This document shows positions 8,107-16,678 of a DNA stretch of 64,000 nt, one piece after another; the first letter of the stretch is position 1, and each line of letters opens with the position of its first letter. Source of the stretch: Planobispora longispora (GTDB taxonomy: Bacteria; Actinomycetota; Actinomycetes; Streptosporangiales; Streptosporangiaceae); contig NZ_BOOH01000012.1 of assembly GCF_016863135.1 (NCBI RefSeq), forward strand, positions 62,001 through 126,000, in the 5' to 3' direction. A program made the translations under genes and the position numbers. The notes under the pieces are model-generated. The model was not told where the DNA came from. It ran no database searches and was given only the letters and a program-made list of their open reading frames with translations.

Positions 8107-9491
8107 CAGCACCGAAGACACTTGACGCTCCATACGAACCCCCTCGGATCTTCGGCCCGCGCTACCGCACGGCCTCACTCGGCATCCTGCTCGTCATCAC
8201 CCTGATCGCCTTCGAGGGCATGTCCATCGGTGCGGTCATGCCCGCGGCCTCCGCGGATCTCGAGGCGCTCAACCTGTACGGCATGAGCTTCTCGGCGTTC
8301 CTGATCGCCGGGTTGTTCGCCAACGTGGCCGCCGGGCTCTGGTCCGACCGGCGGGGGCACGCGGTGCCGTTCCTGCTCGGCGTCGCCCTGTTCACGGTGG
8401 GCCTGGCCCTGGCGGGCGCGGCCTGGTCCAAGGAGGTGTTCATCGCCTCCCGGGCGGTCCAGGGACTGGGCGGCGGGTTCGCCATCGTCGCGATCTACGT
8501 CATGATCGCGCGGGTCTACGCCCCCGAGACCAGGCCCCGGATCTTCGCCGCGCTCTCGGCCGCCTGGGTGCTGCCCGCCCTGATCGGGCCCGGCGTCGGC
8601 GGGTTGATCGCCGAGACGGTCGGCTGGCGCTGGGTCTTCTACGGGATCGTCCCGCTGGTGATCCCCGCCCTGGTGATGCTGCTGCCCGCGCTGCGCGGCG
8701 GTGAGGGAGAGGCGCCGGTCCCGGGCACCGGGCCCCGGTCCAGGCCGCTGCCGATGACCCTGGCGGCGCTGGGGACGGCGGTCGGCGCCGCGGTGTTGCT
8801 CTACGGGGCGGACCTGCTGCACACCCGCCCGGTGCTCGGCGGGATCATGACCGCGACGGGGCTGGCCGCTCTGGCCGTCGGGCTGCCCCGGCTGCTGCCG
8901 CCGGGGGCGCTCCGCTTCGGCCGGGGCCTGCCCACCACGGTCATGATGCGCGGCGTCCTGGGCGGGGCCTTCTTCGGGGTCAACGCCTTCATCCCGCTGG
9001 TGCTCCAGGAGGAGTTCGGCTTCGACCTCACCAAGGCGGGGGTCGCGCTCACCGTCGGCGCCCTGGGCTGGAGCAGCGGCTCCTACATGCAGGCGCGTCA
9101 CGACTGGGACCGCCCCAGGCTGGTACGGTTCGGCGCCGCCGCGGTCACCGCGGGCATCCTGCTGACCCTGCTCGCGTTCATCCCCGGGATGACCGGGTGG
9201 ATCATGGCTCCCGCCTGGCTGGTGGCCGGGCTCGGCATGGGCGTCGGCATGCCCAGCGTGAGCATCACCACGATGCGCCAGTCGCCCGACGCCGAGCAGG
9301 GCGCGAACTCCGCGGCGCTCCAGGTCATCGACACCCTGGGCAGCTCGCTGACCATCGGCTTCGGCGGCGTGCTGGTCAACCTGATCGGCCACGACGACAT
9401 CGCCACCGGCTACACCGCGATCGTCGCCATGACGGCGGCCGTCGGGGTGCTCGGGATGGTCGTCGCCGGCCGCATGCGCGACGTGTCCTGA
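8103..9491 (+). CDS. MFS transporter
   Basis: A 462-residue integral membrane protein with about 12-14 hydrophobic helices. GILLVITLIAFEGMSIGAVM opens the first helix, followed by GLWSDRRGHAVPFLLGVALF (loop 2-3 motif A) and SRAVQGLGGGFAIVAIYVMI (motif B-like). The conserved R-x-x-Q-G and the PALIGPGVGGLIAE segment indicate an export-type MFS of the DHA group. The GTG start overlaps the stop of the metalloprotease by 4 nt, so both are likely expressed together. Whether the transport and protease functions are linked is unknown. Confidence 0.88.
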   Translation: MTAPKTLDAPYEPPRIFGPRYRTASLGILLVITLIAFEGMSIGAVMPAASADLEALNLYGMSFSAFLIAGLFANVAAGLWSDRRGHAVPFLLGVALFTVGLALAGAAWSKEVFIASRAVQGLGGGFAIVAIYVMIARVYAPETRPRIFAALSAAWVLPALIGPGVGGLIAETVGWRWVFYGIVPLVIPALVMLLPALRGGEGEAPVPGTGPRSRPLPMTLAALGTAVGAAVLLYGADLLHTRPVLGGIMTATGLAALAVGLPRLLPPGALRFGRGLPTTVMMRGVLGGAFFGVNAFIPLVLQEEFGFDLTKAGVALTVGALGWSSGSYMQARHDWDRPRLVRFGAAAVTAGILLTLLAFIPGMTGWIMAPAWLVAGLGMGVGMPSVSITTMRQSPDAEQGANSAALQVIDTLGSSLTIGFGGVLVNLIGHDDIATGYTAIVAMTAAVGVLGMVVAGRMRDVS

Positions 9492-9496
9492 CCGGG

Positions 9497-9568
9497 CCCG
9501 AGTCTGAGCCCGGGCCCGAGTTTGAGCCTGAGGCCGAGTTTGAGCCTGAGGCCGAGTCTGAGGCCGGG
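9497..9568. repeat. 18-nt minisatellite, four imperfect copies
   Basis: Four tandem units of the type CCCGAGTTTGAGCCTGAG at 9497, 9515, 9533 and 9551, beginning 5 nt after the MFS stop and decaying into GGGGCC-rich DNA to about 9630. One frame would read E/P-rich peptide but has no start of its own, so it is treated as non-coding. Confidence 0.8.
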
Positions 9569-9749
9569 TCCAAGTCCGGGGCCGCGCGCGAGTCTGAGGC
9601 CGGGGCCGGGACCGGGGCCGGGGCCGGATCGCCGCCGTCCGCGCCCGCACGGGCCGGTCACCCGCCCATACCGATGATCGCCTATGGCCGGATCGCCCTC
9701 GCGGAGTCATGGTAGGACGGGAAGGCCGTGACCGCCGGGAGGAGGCTCC

Positions 9750-10496
9750 GTGGACGAACCCCCGCGCCGGGCACGGCCGTCCGCGGCGCCCGGGTGGGGT
9801 CCCGGACGGGCGGGGCGGCCCGCGTCGTCCGGGTGGGGTCCCGGACGGGCGAGACCGCCCGCGTCGCCCGCCGAGGAGGACCTGCCCCCCTCGGCCCGCT
9901 GGTACGGCACGCCCGCCGCGCCCTCCCGGCACCGGATCCCCCGCGGCCTGCGCCGTTTCCTGCTCGGCCTGCTCGCCCTGGCGGTGTGCGCGGGGACCGT
10001 CGCGGGCGTGGTCTTCCTGGTGGCGCGGGCGTTGTCCCCGGCCTCCCCGGCCGCCCGGGTGAGCGACCGGGCCGCGGGCGTCGGCTACCCGCTGCCCGCC
10101 GGATGGCGGCAGGGCGCGGTGCCGCCGGTCACCGGGTTCACCTCGGCGGCCGGAGACGGCCGGACGGTGACGGTGATGGTCGGGCCCGGAGAACCGGCCG
10201 CCGACCCGCGCGAGGCCACGGCCGGGCTCGCCGACCTGTACGCCAGGCTGCTGCTCCACGGCGACGAGGTGAAGGTCCAGGACGACCGGTCGGTCTCCGC
10301 GGGCGGGTGGACGGGGCACAGCCGCACCCTCCGGGCGGAGTACCGCGACCTGGTGAACCGCCCGGCCTACCTGCGTGTGGTGCTTCTCACCGGACCGGGC
10401 GGCGCCCCGGTCGTCGTGGTCGCGGTGGCCGAGTCGGACGACCCGCGGGTGCACGCGGCGATCGACCAGGTGATCGCGGGAATCCGCCGGGAGTGA
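9750..10496 (+). CDS. Single-pass membrane protein with extracytoplasmic domain, unknown function
   Basis: A 248-residue protein. Residues 1-65 are Pro/Gly/Arg-rich with two GWGPGRA repeats; one membrane helix follows (about 70-95, FLLGLLALAVCAGTVAGVVF). The rest is a folded extracytoplasmic domain with YPLPAGWRQGAVPPVTGFTS and paired beta-strand segments (RTVTVMVGPGEP, PVVVVAVAES). This layout is common in actinomycete anchored proteins of unknown role. GTG 9750 follows a GGGAGGAGG site at 9738-9746. No enzyme motif seen. No closer assignment is possible. Confidence 0.7.
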   Translation: MDEPPRRARPSAAPGWGPGRAGRPASSGWGPGRARPPASPAEEDLPPSARWYGTPAAPSRHRIPRGLRRFLLGLLALAVCAGTVAGVVFLVARALSPASPAARVSDRAAGVGYPLPAGWRQGAVPPVTGFTSAAGDGRTVTVMVGPGEPAADPREATAGLADLYARLLLHGDEVKVQDDRSVSAGGWTGHSRTLRAEYRDLVNRPAYLRVVLLTGPGGAPVVVVAVAESDDPRVHAAIDQVIAGIRRE

Positions 10497-10647
10497 CGGC
10501 GGCGCGGAAGGGCGGAGGGCGGCCGGCCGGTCCCGTGCGGCGGCCACCGTACGGGACGGGAAGCGGCTGTCGCAGGGAGGCGACCTTGACGGGGATCTCG
10601 CATGATCGGCACGTCTTGTCGGTGCTGGCGATTACGCTGGAGCAATT

Positions 10648-10731
10648 GTGAGTGAGCGAAGCGAGCGAGCCATCAGACACAGCGGTGCCGTGAACGCCTC
10701 GACGGGCCGGCGGGCGGGGAGGGACGGGTGA
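10648..10731 (+). CDS. Candidate 27-residue leader ORF, translationally coupled to the helicase
   Basis: GTG 10648 follows a GGAG 5 nt upstream, and the ORF ends in a TGA that overlaps the helicase GTG at 10728 (GTGA). It begins Met-Ser-Glu-Arg-Ser-Glu-Arg-Ala-Ile-Arg-His. The DNA at its start (GTGAGCGAAGCG type) recurs at two other junctions in this window, so it may be a dispersed repeat that happens to be translated rather than a functional peptide. Confidence 0.35.
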   Translation: MSERSERAIRHSGAVNASTGRRAGRDG

Positions 10732-12479
10732 GCACTTCCGCCGCGTCCCACCTGTCACCCTCATACCCCGACCGGGCCGCATGGGGCACCGCGCCGAAGC
10801 TGCGCGCGTGGCAGCAGGAGGCCTTCGACCTCTACTGCAGGCGCGAGCCACGCGACTTCCTCGCGGTCGCCACGCCGGGCGCGGGCAAGACGACCTTCGC
10901 GCTGCGGATCGCGAGCGACCTGCTGTCCCGGGGCGTCATCCGGGCGGTGACCGTCGTGACCCCCACCGAGCACCTCAAGCGGCAGTGGGCGGACGCCGCA
11001 GGCCGGGTCGGCATCCCGATCGACCCCGAGTTCAAGAACAGCCAGGGCGCGACCTCGCGCGACTACATCGGCGTGGCGGTCACCTACGCCCAGGTCTCGA
11101 TGCACCCGGCGCTGCACCGCGCCCGCACCGAGGCGCGCAAGACGCTCATCATCTTCGACGAGATCCACCACGCGGGCGACGCGAAGGCCTGGGGCGACGG
11201 CGTGCGGGAGGCCTTCGAGCCCGCCGCCCGGCGCCTGGCGCTGACCGGCACGCCGTTCCGGTCCGACGTCAACCCCATCCCGTTCGTGACCTACGCCGAG
11301 GACGGCGAGGGCGTGCGGCGCAGCGTCTCCGACTACTCCTACGGGTACGGCCCGGCGCTGGCCGACGGCGTCGTCCGCCCGGTCATCTTCCTGGCCTACG
11401 CCGGCGAGATGCGCTGGCGGACGCGCGCCGGAGACGAGATCGCCGCGACGCTCGGCACCCCGCTCACCAAGGACCAGCTCGGCCAGGCGTGGAAGGCGGC
11501 GCTCGACCCCAAGGGCGACTGGATCCGCCAGGTGCTGCACGCGGCCGACCGGCGCCTGTCCGAGGTGCGCAAGGGCGTGCCCGACGCGGGCGGCCTGGTG
11601 ATCTCCACCGACCACGAGACGGCCCGCGCCTACGCCCGGCACCTGCGGGCGATCACGGGCGAGGGCGCCACGGTCGTGCTCTCCGACGACCCCGAGGCGT
11701 CCAAGAAGATCAAGCAGTTCTCGGCCTCGCAGGACCGCTGGCTGGTCGCGGTCCGAATGGTCTCCGAAGGTGTCGACATCCCCCGCCTGGCCGTCGGGGT
11801 CTACGCCACGAGCACCTCGACGCCGCTGTTCTTCGCCCAGGCCGTCGGCCGCTTCGTCCGGGCCCGCAAGCGCGGCGAGTTCGCCTCGGTGTTCCTGCCG
11901 TCGGTGCCCAACCTGATGGGCCTGGCCGGGGAGATGGAGGCCGAGCGCGACCACGTGCTCGACCGCAAGCTGCCCGAGGAGGGGCTCGACGACTTCCTCG
12001 TCGAGGACGCCAACCGGAAGAAGGACAACCCGGACGTCGTCGGCGACGAGCTGCCGTTCGAGACCCTGGAGGCGGTCGCCACCTTCGACCGGGTGCTGTT
12101 CGACGGCGGCGAGTTCGGCGCCGCGGCCGAGCCCGGCTCGCCGGAGGAGGAGGACTTCCTCGGCCTGCCCGGCCTGCTGGAGCCCGACCAGGTCCGCACC
12201 CTGCTGAGCAAGCGTCAGTCCGAGCAGCTCAAGGCCAAGCGCAAGGCGTCCGAGCCCAAGGAGTCCCAGCTCGCCCCGCACGAGCAGATCGCCGGCCTCC
12301 GCCGGGAGCTCAACGGCCTGGTCGGCGCGTGGAACCACCGCACCGGCCAGCCGCACGGCGTCATCCACGCCGAGCTCCGCCGCGCCTGCGGCGGCCCCGC
12401 CATCGCGCAGGCGACCGCGGAGCAGGTTCAGGAACGGATCGACAAGATCCGGGCCTGGGCCACCCAGCGCTCGCGATGA
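10728..12479 (+). CDS. DEAD/DEAH box helicase (SF2, ResIII/UvsW-like)
   Basis: A 583-residue ATP-dependent nucleic-acid helicase-type protein. Walker A is ATPGAGKTTFAL (residues about 48-59) and Walker B is IIFDEIHHAGD, a DEIH box. Motif III is LALTGTPFRSD, and the second RecA lobe has VRMVSEGVDIPRL and the arginine-finger motif VI AQAVGRFVRARK. The C-terminal 170 residues are charged and helical. GTG 10728 has GGAGGG upstream. It resembles the stand-alone SF2 helicase conserved in actinomycetes, often found near DUF3039. A specific role in repair or RNA metabolism is not evident from sequence. Confidence 0.9.
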   Translation: MSTSAASHLSPSYPDRAAWGTAPKLRAWQQEAFDLYCRREPRDFLAVATPGAGKTTFALRIASDLLSRGVIRAVTVVTPTEHLKRQWADAAGRVGIPIDPEFKNSQGATSRDYIGVAVTYAQVSMHPALHRARTEARKTLIIFDEIHHAGDAKAWGDGVREAFEPAARRLALTGTPFRSDVNPIPFVTYAEDGEGVRRSVSDYSYGYGPALADGVVRPVIFLAYAGEMRWRTRAGDEIAATLGTPLTKDQLGQAWKAALDPKGDWIRQVLHAADRRLSEVRKGVPDAGGLVISTDHETARAYARHLRAITGEGATVVLSDDPEASKKIKQFSASQDRWLVAVRMVSEGVDIPRLAVGVYATSTSTPLFFAQAVGRFVRARKRGEFASVFLPSVPNLMGLAGEMEAERDHVLDRKLPEEGLDDFLVEDANRKKDNPDVVGDELPFETLEAVATFDRVLFDGGEFGAAAEPGSPEEEDFLGLPGLLEPDQVRTLLSKRQSEQLKAKRKASEPKESQLAPHEQIAGLRRELNGLVGAWNHRTGQPHGVIHAELRRACGGPAIAQATAEQVQERIDKIRAWATQRSR

Positions 12480-12494
12480 CCGGGCCGGGAGGGG

Positions 12495-13064
12495 TCAGCG
12501 CAGGGCGATGGGGCGGCCGGTGCGGCCGTCGACGGTGGTGAGCCCGGTCCCGCCGGGCAGGGGCGGGGCCAGGCGCACCCGCGCGGACGCCACCCCGTCC
12601 GACACGGTCACCGGAACCCTGAAGGCGTCGGGAGATCGGTGACCGCCCGGCCCCTCCGACAGCCACACTTTGATCCGCTGGTTCCGGTGCCGGAGGACGA
12701 CGGTGGCGGTCGCGCACTCGTCCGGCGCGGCCGTCCACGAGAGCGCCACGGCCCGGATCCCGTCCTCGTGCGCGACCAGCTTCGCCCGCTCGGGAACGGG
12801 TAGCCGGCCGGAGCAGGGGGCGGCCGCCCCGGAGGGCTGCGTGACGGAGCTCGCGGAGCTCGCGGAGCTCGCGGGGCCGGCGGAGCTCGCCGCGGGCTGG
12901 GCGAGCGGTGTCCGGGGCCCGGCTCCCGCGTCGAACCAGATCGTGGCCGCCTCCAGTCCCGCCAGCGTGAGCAGCGCGCCCGCCCGGGGCAGGCCGCGCC
13001 CGCGGACGAGGAACCACAGGCACGCAGGAGTCAGGACCAGCCACAGGACGCCGAGCAGGAGCAT
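12495..13064 (-). CDS. Membrane-anchored protein of unknown function
   Basis: A 189-residue protein with two short hydrophobic helices at the N-terminus (LLLGVLWLVLTPACLWFLV and ALLTLAGLEAATIWF), a Ser/Ala linker containing a (SSA)n run (residues about 62-76), and a C-terminal beta-rich domain of about 100 residues with two cysteines (AAPCSGRL and PDECATATVV) that could pair outside the cell. The linker is encoded by a GAGCTCGCG minisatellite also present in murI. Tail-to-tail with the helicase gene, 15 nt apart. No family recognised. Confidence 0.65.
   Translation of the reverse strand: MLLLGVLWLVLTPACLWFLVRGRGLPRAGALLTLAGLEAATIWFDAGAGPRTPLAQPAASSAGPASSASSASSVTQPSGAAAPCSGRLPVPERAKLVAHEDGIRAVALSWTAAPDECATATVVLRHRNQRIKVWLSEGPGGHRSPDAFRVPVTVSDGVASARVRLAPPLPGGTGLTTVDGRTGRPIALR
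12847..12882. repeat. GAGCTCGCG minisatellite (x3 plus a variant)
   Basis: Three exact 9-nt units at 12847, 12856 and 12865 followed by GGGCCGGCG. The 36-nt array matches the one at 22473-22508 in murI at all but one base, though it is read in a different frame and on the other strand. Confidence 0.85.
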
Positions 13065-13257
13065 GAAGTCACCACCGCGAGTATGAGGATGTCAACTCTC
13101 CGTCATACTCCGGTCGCGGTGCGCGGTGCCCGTGTTTGCCGCTTGATTGACGGCGGGTGGCCGATCGGATACCCGGTCAGGGGCCTGCCGGCGACCCTTC
13201 CCGTCCGCCGCGGCCACCCGGTCGACGCTCCGCGGCGGAGATCCGCAGGCAGGATCC

Positions 13258-13342
13258 AGCGGACGATCGGGGTGAGCTGCGGACAGGGTCTAGCGGACGA
13301 TCGGGGTGAGCTGCGGACAGGGTCTAGCGGACGATCGGGGCG
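13258..13342. repeat. 34-nt tandem repeat that duplicates the 3' end of pncA
   Basis: Copies at 13258-13291 and 13292-13325 are followed by a partial third copy at 13326-13342. The partial copy is the real coding end of pncA, so the last codons, the stop and 17 nt of trailer have been tandemly copied downstream of the gene. Confidence 0.85.
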
Positions 13343-13893
13343 CCCGTCAGGATGACCCCCGCGGAGTCGAGCTCGGCGAGGGCCGCCTCGGTGGTCTCGC
13401 GGGCGACGCCGGCCGTCAGCTCCAGCGGCACGCGGACGGCCAGGCCGTTCTCGACCGCGTCGAGGGCGGTGGCGCGCACGCAGTGGTCGGTGGCGATGCC
13501 GACGACGTCCACCGCGTGCACCCCGCGATCGGCGAGCCAGACGCCCAGGCCGGTGCCGTCGGGGGAGAAGCCCTCGAAACCGCTGTAGGCGGCCGAGTGG
13601 GCGCCCTTGCTGAACACCTCTTCGACGCGGCCGGTGTCGAAGGCGGGGTGGAAGTCGGCGCCGGGGGTGCCGGCCACGCAGTGCGCGGGCCAGGAGAGCA
13701 CGAAGTCGGGTTCGGCGGCGAAGTGGTCGCCGGGGTCGACGTGGTAGTCGCGGGTGGCCACGACGTGGTCGTACGCGTGCGAGGAGACGTGACGGGAGAC
13801 GGCGGCGGCGACCTCCGCGCCTCCGTTCACCGCGAGGCTGCCGCCCTCGCAGAAGTCGTTCTGGACATCGACGATGATCAGCGCGGTTGCCAT
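13324..13893 (-). CDS. pncA: Nicotinamidase / isochorismatase-family hydrolase
   Basis: A 189-residue enzyme that hydrolyses nicotinamide to nicotinate in NAD salvage. Catalytic residues are visible: aspartate in IIVDVQNDFCEGGSLAV, lysine in VFSKGAH, and the nucleophilic cysteine in GIATDHCVRATA. Metal ligands fit TRDYHVDPGDHF. ATG 13893 is chosen over the ORF start 30 nt upstream because the conserved protein begins at MATALIIVD and AGGAGA lies just before it. It is followed in the salvage pathway by the neighbouring pncB, which lies upstream on the same strand; the 104-nt gap allows co-transcription or a separate promoter. Confidence 0.92.
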   Translation of the reverse strand: MATALIIVDVQNDFCEGGSLAVNGGAEVAAAVSRHVSSHAYDHVVATRDYHVDPGDHFAAEPDFVLSWPAHCVAGTPGADFHPAFDTGRVEEVFSKGAHSAAYSGFEGFSPDGTGLGVWLADRGVHAVDVVGIATDHCVRATALDAVENGLAVRVPLELTAGVARETTEAALAELDSAGVILTGAPIVR

Positions 13894-13997
13894 CGCTCTC
13901 CTATCGGGGCCTGCCTGGTTCACCCGGCGGGGAATCCCTTCCCCGCCGTGGTTCCCGTGCCGGGAACGGTCAGGGGCCGCCCTGAGGAACCACGAGG

Positions 13998-15287
13998 CTA
14001 GTCAAACACGGTCGGCAGGGCCACGTCGCCCCGGGAGAGCTGGTGGGCGACGGCCGGGAGCTCGGCGAAGGCGCGGCGGTGCCGGGCCCGGGCGTCGGCG
14101 AGGCTCTCCCGCCCCACGACCTCGCCGTCGCGGACCAGTTCGACCTGGAGGGGGCGGGCCCCGGCCGGCGCGGCGCCGGAGGTGAGGACCAGCTCGGCGG
14201 CCGCCGTACCGGTCCCGTCGAGCTCGCGGAAGGCGTCCTTGCGCCCGCCCCGGCTCGGCTTGCCCACCGACTTCTTGGCCACCGCGCGCATGACGCCGGA
14301 GGCGTCCTCGCGGGCGACGAGCTTGTAGACGAGGGCGGCCGTGGGCGAGCCCGAGCCGGTGACCAGGGAGGTCCCGACGCCGTAGCCGTCCACGGGGGCG
14401 GCGGCCAGCGCCGCGATGGCGTGCTCGTCGAGGTCGCTGGTGACCAGGATGCGGGTACGGTGCGCGCCCAGCGCGTCGAGCTGCTTGCGCACCTCGTGGG
14501 CGGCCTCGCCCAGGTCGCCGGAGTCGAGCCGGACCGCGCCCAGTTCCGGCCCGGCGAGCTCCACCGCGGTCCGCACGGCCTGCTCCACGTCGTAGGTGTC
14601 CACCAGGAGCGTGGTGCCCGTGCCCAGCGCGGCGAGCTGGGCCTCGAACGCCTGCTCCTCCGAGTCGTGCAGCAGCGTGAACGCGTGGGCCGCGGTGCCC
14701 GCGGTGGGCAGGCCGTACGCGCGGCCGGCCATCAGGTTCGAGGTGGCGGCGAATCCGGCCAGGTAGGCGGCGCGGGCGGCGGCCGGCGCAGACATCTCGT
14801 GGGTGCGCCGGGTGCCCATCTCGATGAGCGGCCGCCCACCGGCGGCGTGGACCATCCTGGAGGCGGCGGTGGCGATCGCGCAGTCGTGGTTGAAGATCGA
14901 CAGGATCAGCGTCTCCAGGAGCACGGCCTCGGCGAACGTGCCCTCCACGGTCATGATGGGGGAGCCGGGAAAGTAGCACTCGCCCTCGGGATAGCCGCGC
15001 ACCCGGCCGGAGAAACGGTAGGAGGCCAGGAAGTCCAGGGTGGGCTCGTCAACCACCCGGTTGTCCCGGAGGAAGGCGATCTCCTCGTCGCCGAACCGGA
15101 AGCGCTCCAGGGCGTCCAGCACCCGGCCGGTCCCGGCCACCACCCCGTACCGCCGGGCGCCGGGAAGCCGCCGGGCGAACACCTCGAACACCGTCCGCCG
15201 CGAGGCGGCCCCGCTCCGTAGCGCGGCCTGCACCATCGTCAGCTCATAGTGATCCGTCAGCAACGCCGTGCTCATGGTCATCATCAC
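13998..15287 (-). CDS. pncB: Nicotinate phosphoribosyltransferase
   Basis: Converts nicotinate and PRPP to nicotinate mononucleotide. Near the start lies TDHYELTMVQAALRSG, then HDCAIATAASRMVHAAGG, the catalytic-histidine region EMGTRRTHEMSAPAAARAAY, and VRLDSGDLGEAAHEVRKQLD for phosphate binding, with GVGTSLVTG at the PRPP end. Length (429 aa) is typical. GTG 15287 is preferred because a TAGTCT -10 box sits exactly 7 nt upstream with no ribosome-binding site, the pattern of leaderless actinomycete mRNAs; ATG 15284, 15281 or 15275 are in-frame alternatives. It diverges from clpS, the same arrangement as in mycobacteria. Confidence 0.93.
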   Translation of the reverse strand: MMMTMSTALLTDHYELTMVQAALRSGAASRRTVFEVFARRLPGARRYGVVAGTGRVLDALERFRFGDEEIAFLRDNRVVDEPTLDFLASYRFSGRVRGYPEGECYFPGSPIMTVEGTFAEAVLLETLILSIFNHDCAIATAASRMVHAAGGRPLIEMGTRRTHEMSAPAAARAAYLAGFAATSNLMAGRAYGLPTAGTAAHAFTLLHDSEEQAFEAQLAALGTGTTLLVDTYDVEQAVRTAVELAGPELGAVRLDSGDLGEAAHEVRKQLDALGAHRTRILVTSDLDEHAIAALAAAPVDGYGVGTSLVTGSGSPTAALVYKLVAREDASGVMRAVAKKSVGKPSRGGRKDAFRELDGTGTAAAELVLTSGAAPAGARPLQVELVRDGEVVGRESLADARARHRRAFAELPAVAHQLSRGDVALPTVFD

Positions 15288-15294
15288 GAGTCGA

Positions 15295-15300
15295 AGACTA
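15295..15300 (-). promoter_or_regulatory. -10 box TAGTCT of pncB (leaderless)
   Basis: Read on the minus strand, TAGTCT is followed by 7 nt and then the GTG of pncB, fitting TANNNT-N6/7-RTG. No -35 was assigned. Confidence 0.5.
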
Positions 15301-15321
15301 AGCCCGGCGTAGGGCAGACTG

Positions 15322-15615
15322 GTGGATGTGGGTAGCACTGCTCCGATGGAGGTCGAGCGTCCGTCGATGGACGTCCGGCCCGATCTGCCGTGGCTGACCA
15401 TTGTCTGGAACGACCCGGTCAACCTCATGTCCTACGTCACCTATGTCTTCCAGGCCGTCTTCGGCTACTCCCGGGAGAAGGCCGAGAAGCTGATGCTCGA
15501 CGTGCACCACAAGGGCAGGGCCGTGGTGTCCAGCGGCACGCGCGAGGAGATGGAGCGCGACGTTCAGATCATGCACTCCTACGGCCTGTGGGCCACCGTG
15601 CAGAAGCAGTCGTGA
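15322..15615 (+). CDS. clpS: ATP-dependent Clp protease adaptor ClpS
   Basis: A 97-residue N-end-rule adaptor. It has the ClpS core: [20 protein letters not shown], then [19 protein letters not shown] and [16 protein letters not shown]. The N-D-P-V-N-x-M segment and the VHHKG helix form the N-degron pocket and ClpC/ClpA contact in characterised ClpS proteins. GTG 15322 is used; ATG 15346 is a possible shorter start. It lies head-to-head with pncB and upstream of the DUF2017 gene, a common actinobacterial order. Confidence 0.93.
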   Translation: MDVGSTAPMEVERPSMDVRPDLPWLTIVWNDPVNLMSYVTYVFQAVFGYSREKAEKLMLDVHHKGRAVVSSGTREEMERDVQIMHSYGLWATVQKQS

Positions 15616-15715
15616 ACCCCGCGGGGGAGACGGCGGCGGCGGCCGGGAGAACCGGCGGCGGGAGCGACGGCGGAAGGAACACGGTGGGCGGCGTGCGAGG
15701 GCCGGTGGGGGGCCG

Positions 15716-16240
15716 ATGAGCAGCGGGTTCAAGCCGGGGCGCGAGGGCGGGGTGATCGCCCGCTTCGACGCCGCGGAGGTCTCGATCCTGCGGTCGCTGC
15801 TCTCGCAGATCCTCGAGCTGGTCGAACCGGGCCCGGGCAGCGACGACCCGCTGGAGCGCGCCCTCGGCATCGGTCCGTCCGAGCAGCCCACCGACCCGGT
15901 GCTGGCCCGGCTGTTCCCCTCGGCGTACGAGGACCACGAGCTGTCGGCGGAGTTCCGCCGCTACACCGAGACGACCCTGCGCGAGGGCAAGCGGGCCGAC
16001 GCGCGGACCATGCTCGACAGCGCCGCGCCCGGCACGGTGGAGCTCACCCGGGAGCAGGCCCAGGCGTGGATGCGGGCCCTGAACGACGTGCGGCTCGCGC
16101 TCGGCACCCGGCTGGAGGTGACCGAGGAGATCCACGATGAGCTCGCCGGGATGCCGGAGGACGACCCCCGCTATCCGGCGTTCGTCACCTACGACTGGCT
16201 GACCTATCTCCAGGACACCCTGGTCCGCGCCCTCTGGTAG
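15716..16240 (+). CDS. DUF2017 domain protein
   Basis: A 174-residue, mainly helical soluble protein. FDAAEVSILRSLLSQILELV near the N-terminus and ALNDVRLALGTRLEVTEE in the C-terminal half are the conserved parts of DUF2017, an actinobacterial family that nearly always sits just downstream of clpS. It has no catalytic motif. Its constant location next to clpS suggests a partner role in regulated proteolysis, but that is inference. It is followed by mec after 21 nt. Confidence 0.88.
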   Translation: MSSGFKPGREGGVIARFDAAEVSILRSLLSQILELVEPGPGSDDPLERALGIGPSEQPTDPVLARLFPSAYEDHELSAEFRRYTETTLREGKRADARTMLDSAAPGTVELTREQAQAWMRALNDVRLALGTRLEVTEEIHDELAGMPEDDPRYPAFVTYDWLTYLQDTLVRALW

Positions 16241-16261
16241 GCGCTTTGGTAGCTTCCAGGC

Positions 16262-16678
16262 ATGCTCACGATCTCGCAGGAACTGGTTGACAAGATCATC
16301 GCGCATGCCCGGGCCGACCACCCGGACGAGGCGTGCGGGGTGATCGCGGGTCCCGAGGGTTCGGACACCCCGGTCCGGTTCGTCCCGATGGAGAACGCCG
16401 AGCGGTCGCCCACCTTCTACCGGTTCGACTCCAAGGAGCAGCTCCGGGTCTGGCGCGAGATGGACGACCGGGACGAGGAGCCGGTGGTCATCTACCACTC
16501 CCACACCTCCACCGAGGCGTATCCCTCGCGCACCGACATCAGCTACGCCTCCGAGCCGAACGCCCACTACGTGCTGGTCTCCACGCGCGAGGAGCTGGGG
16601 GAGAGCGTGGAGCTGCGGTCCTACCGCATCCTCGACGGGGTGGTGACCGAGGAAGAGGTCAAGATCACCCAGGTGTGA
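16262..16678 (+). CDS. mec: Mec(+)-type JAMM/M67 metallopeptidase
   Basis: A 138-residue zinc peptidase. The JAMM signature is complete: E23 in DEACGV, and H79-x-H81 with S89 and D92 in YHSHTSTEAYPSRTD. In mycobacteria Mec+ cleaves the cysteine adduct from the C-terminus of the sulfur carrier CysO, releasing free cysteine; cysO and cysM follow downstream here. Between mec and cysO lie an array of 24-nt repeats and a leaderless mini-ORF, so the two downstream genes probably have their own promoter. The first copy of the repeat covers the mec stop codon. Confidence 0.92.
   Translation: MLTISQELVDKIIAHARADHPDEACGVIAGPEGSDTPVRFVPMENAERSPTFYRFDSKEQLRVWREMDDRDEEPVVIYHSHTSTEAYPSRTDISYASEPNAHYVLVSTREELGESVELRSYRILDGVVTEEEVKITQV

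Noticed and set aside
12495..13064. Lipoprotein
   Set aside because: The N-terminus has two hydrophobic helices but no lipobox L-x-x-C at the right position; the first Cys lies inside the first helix.
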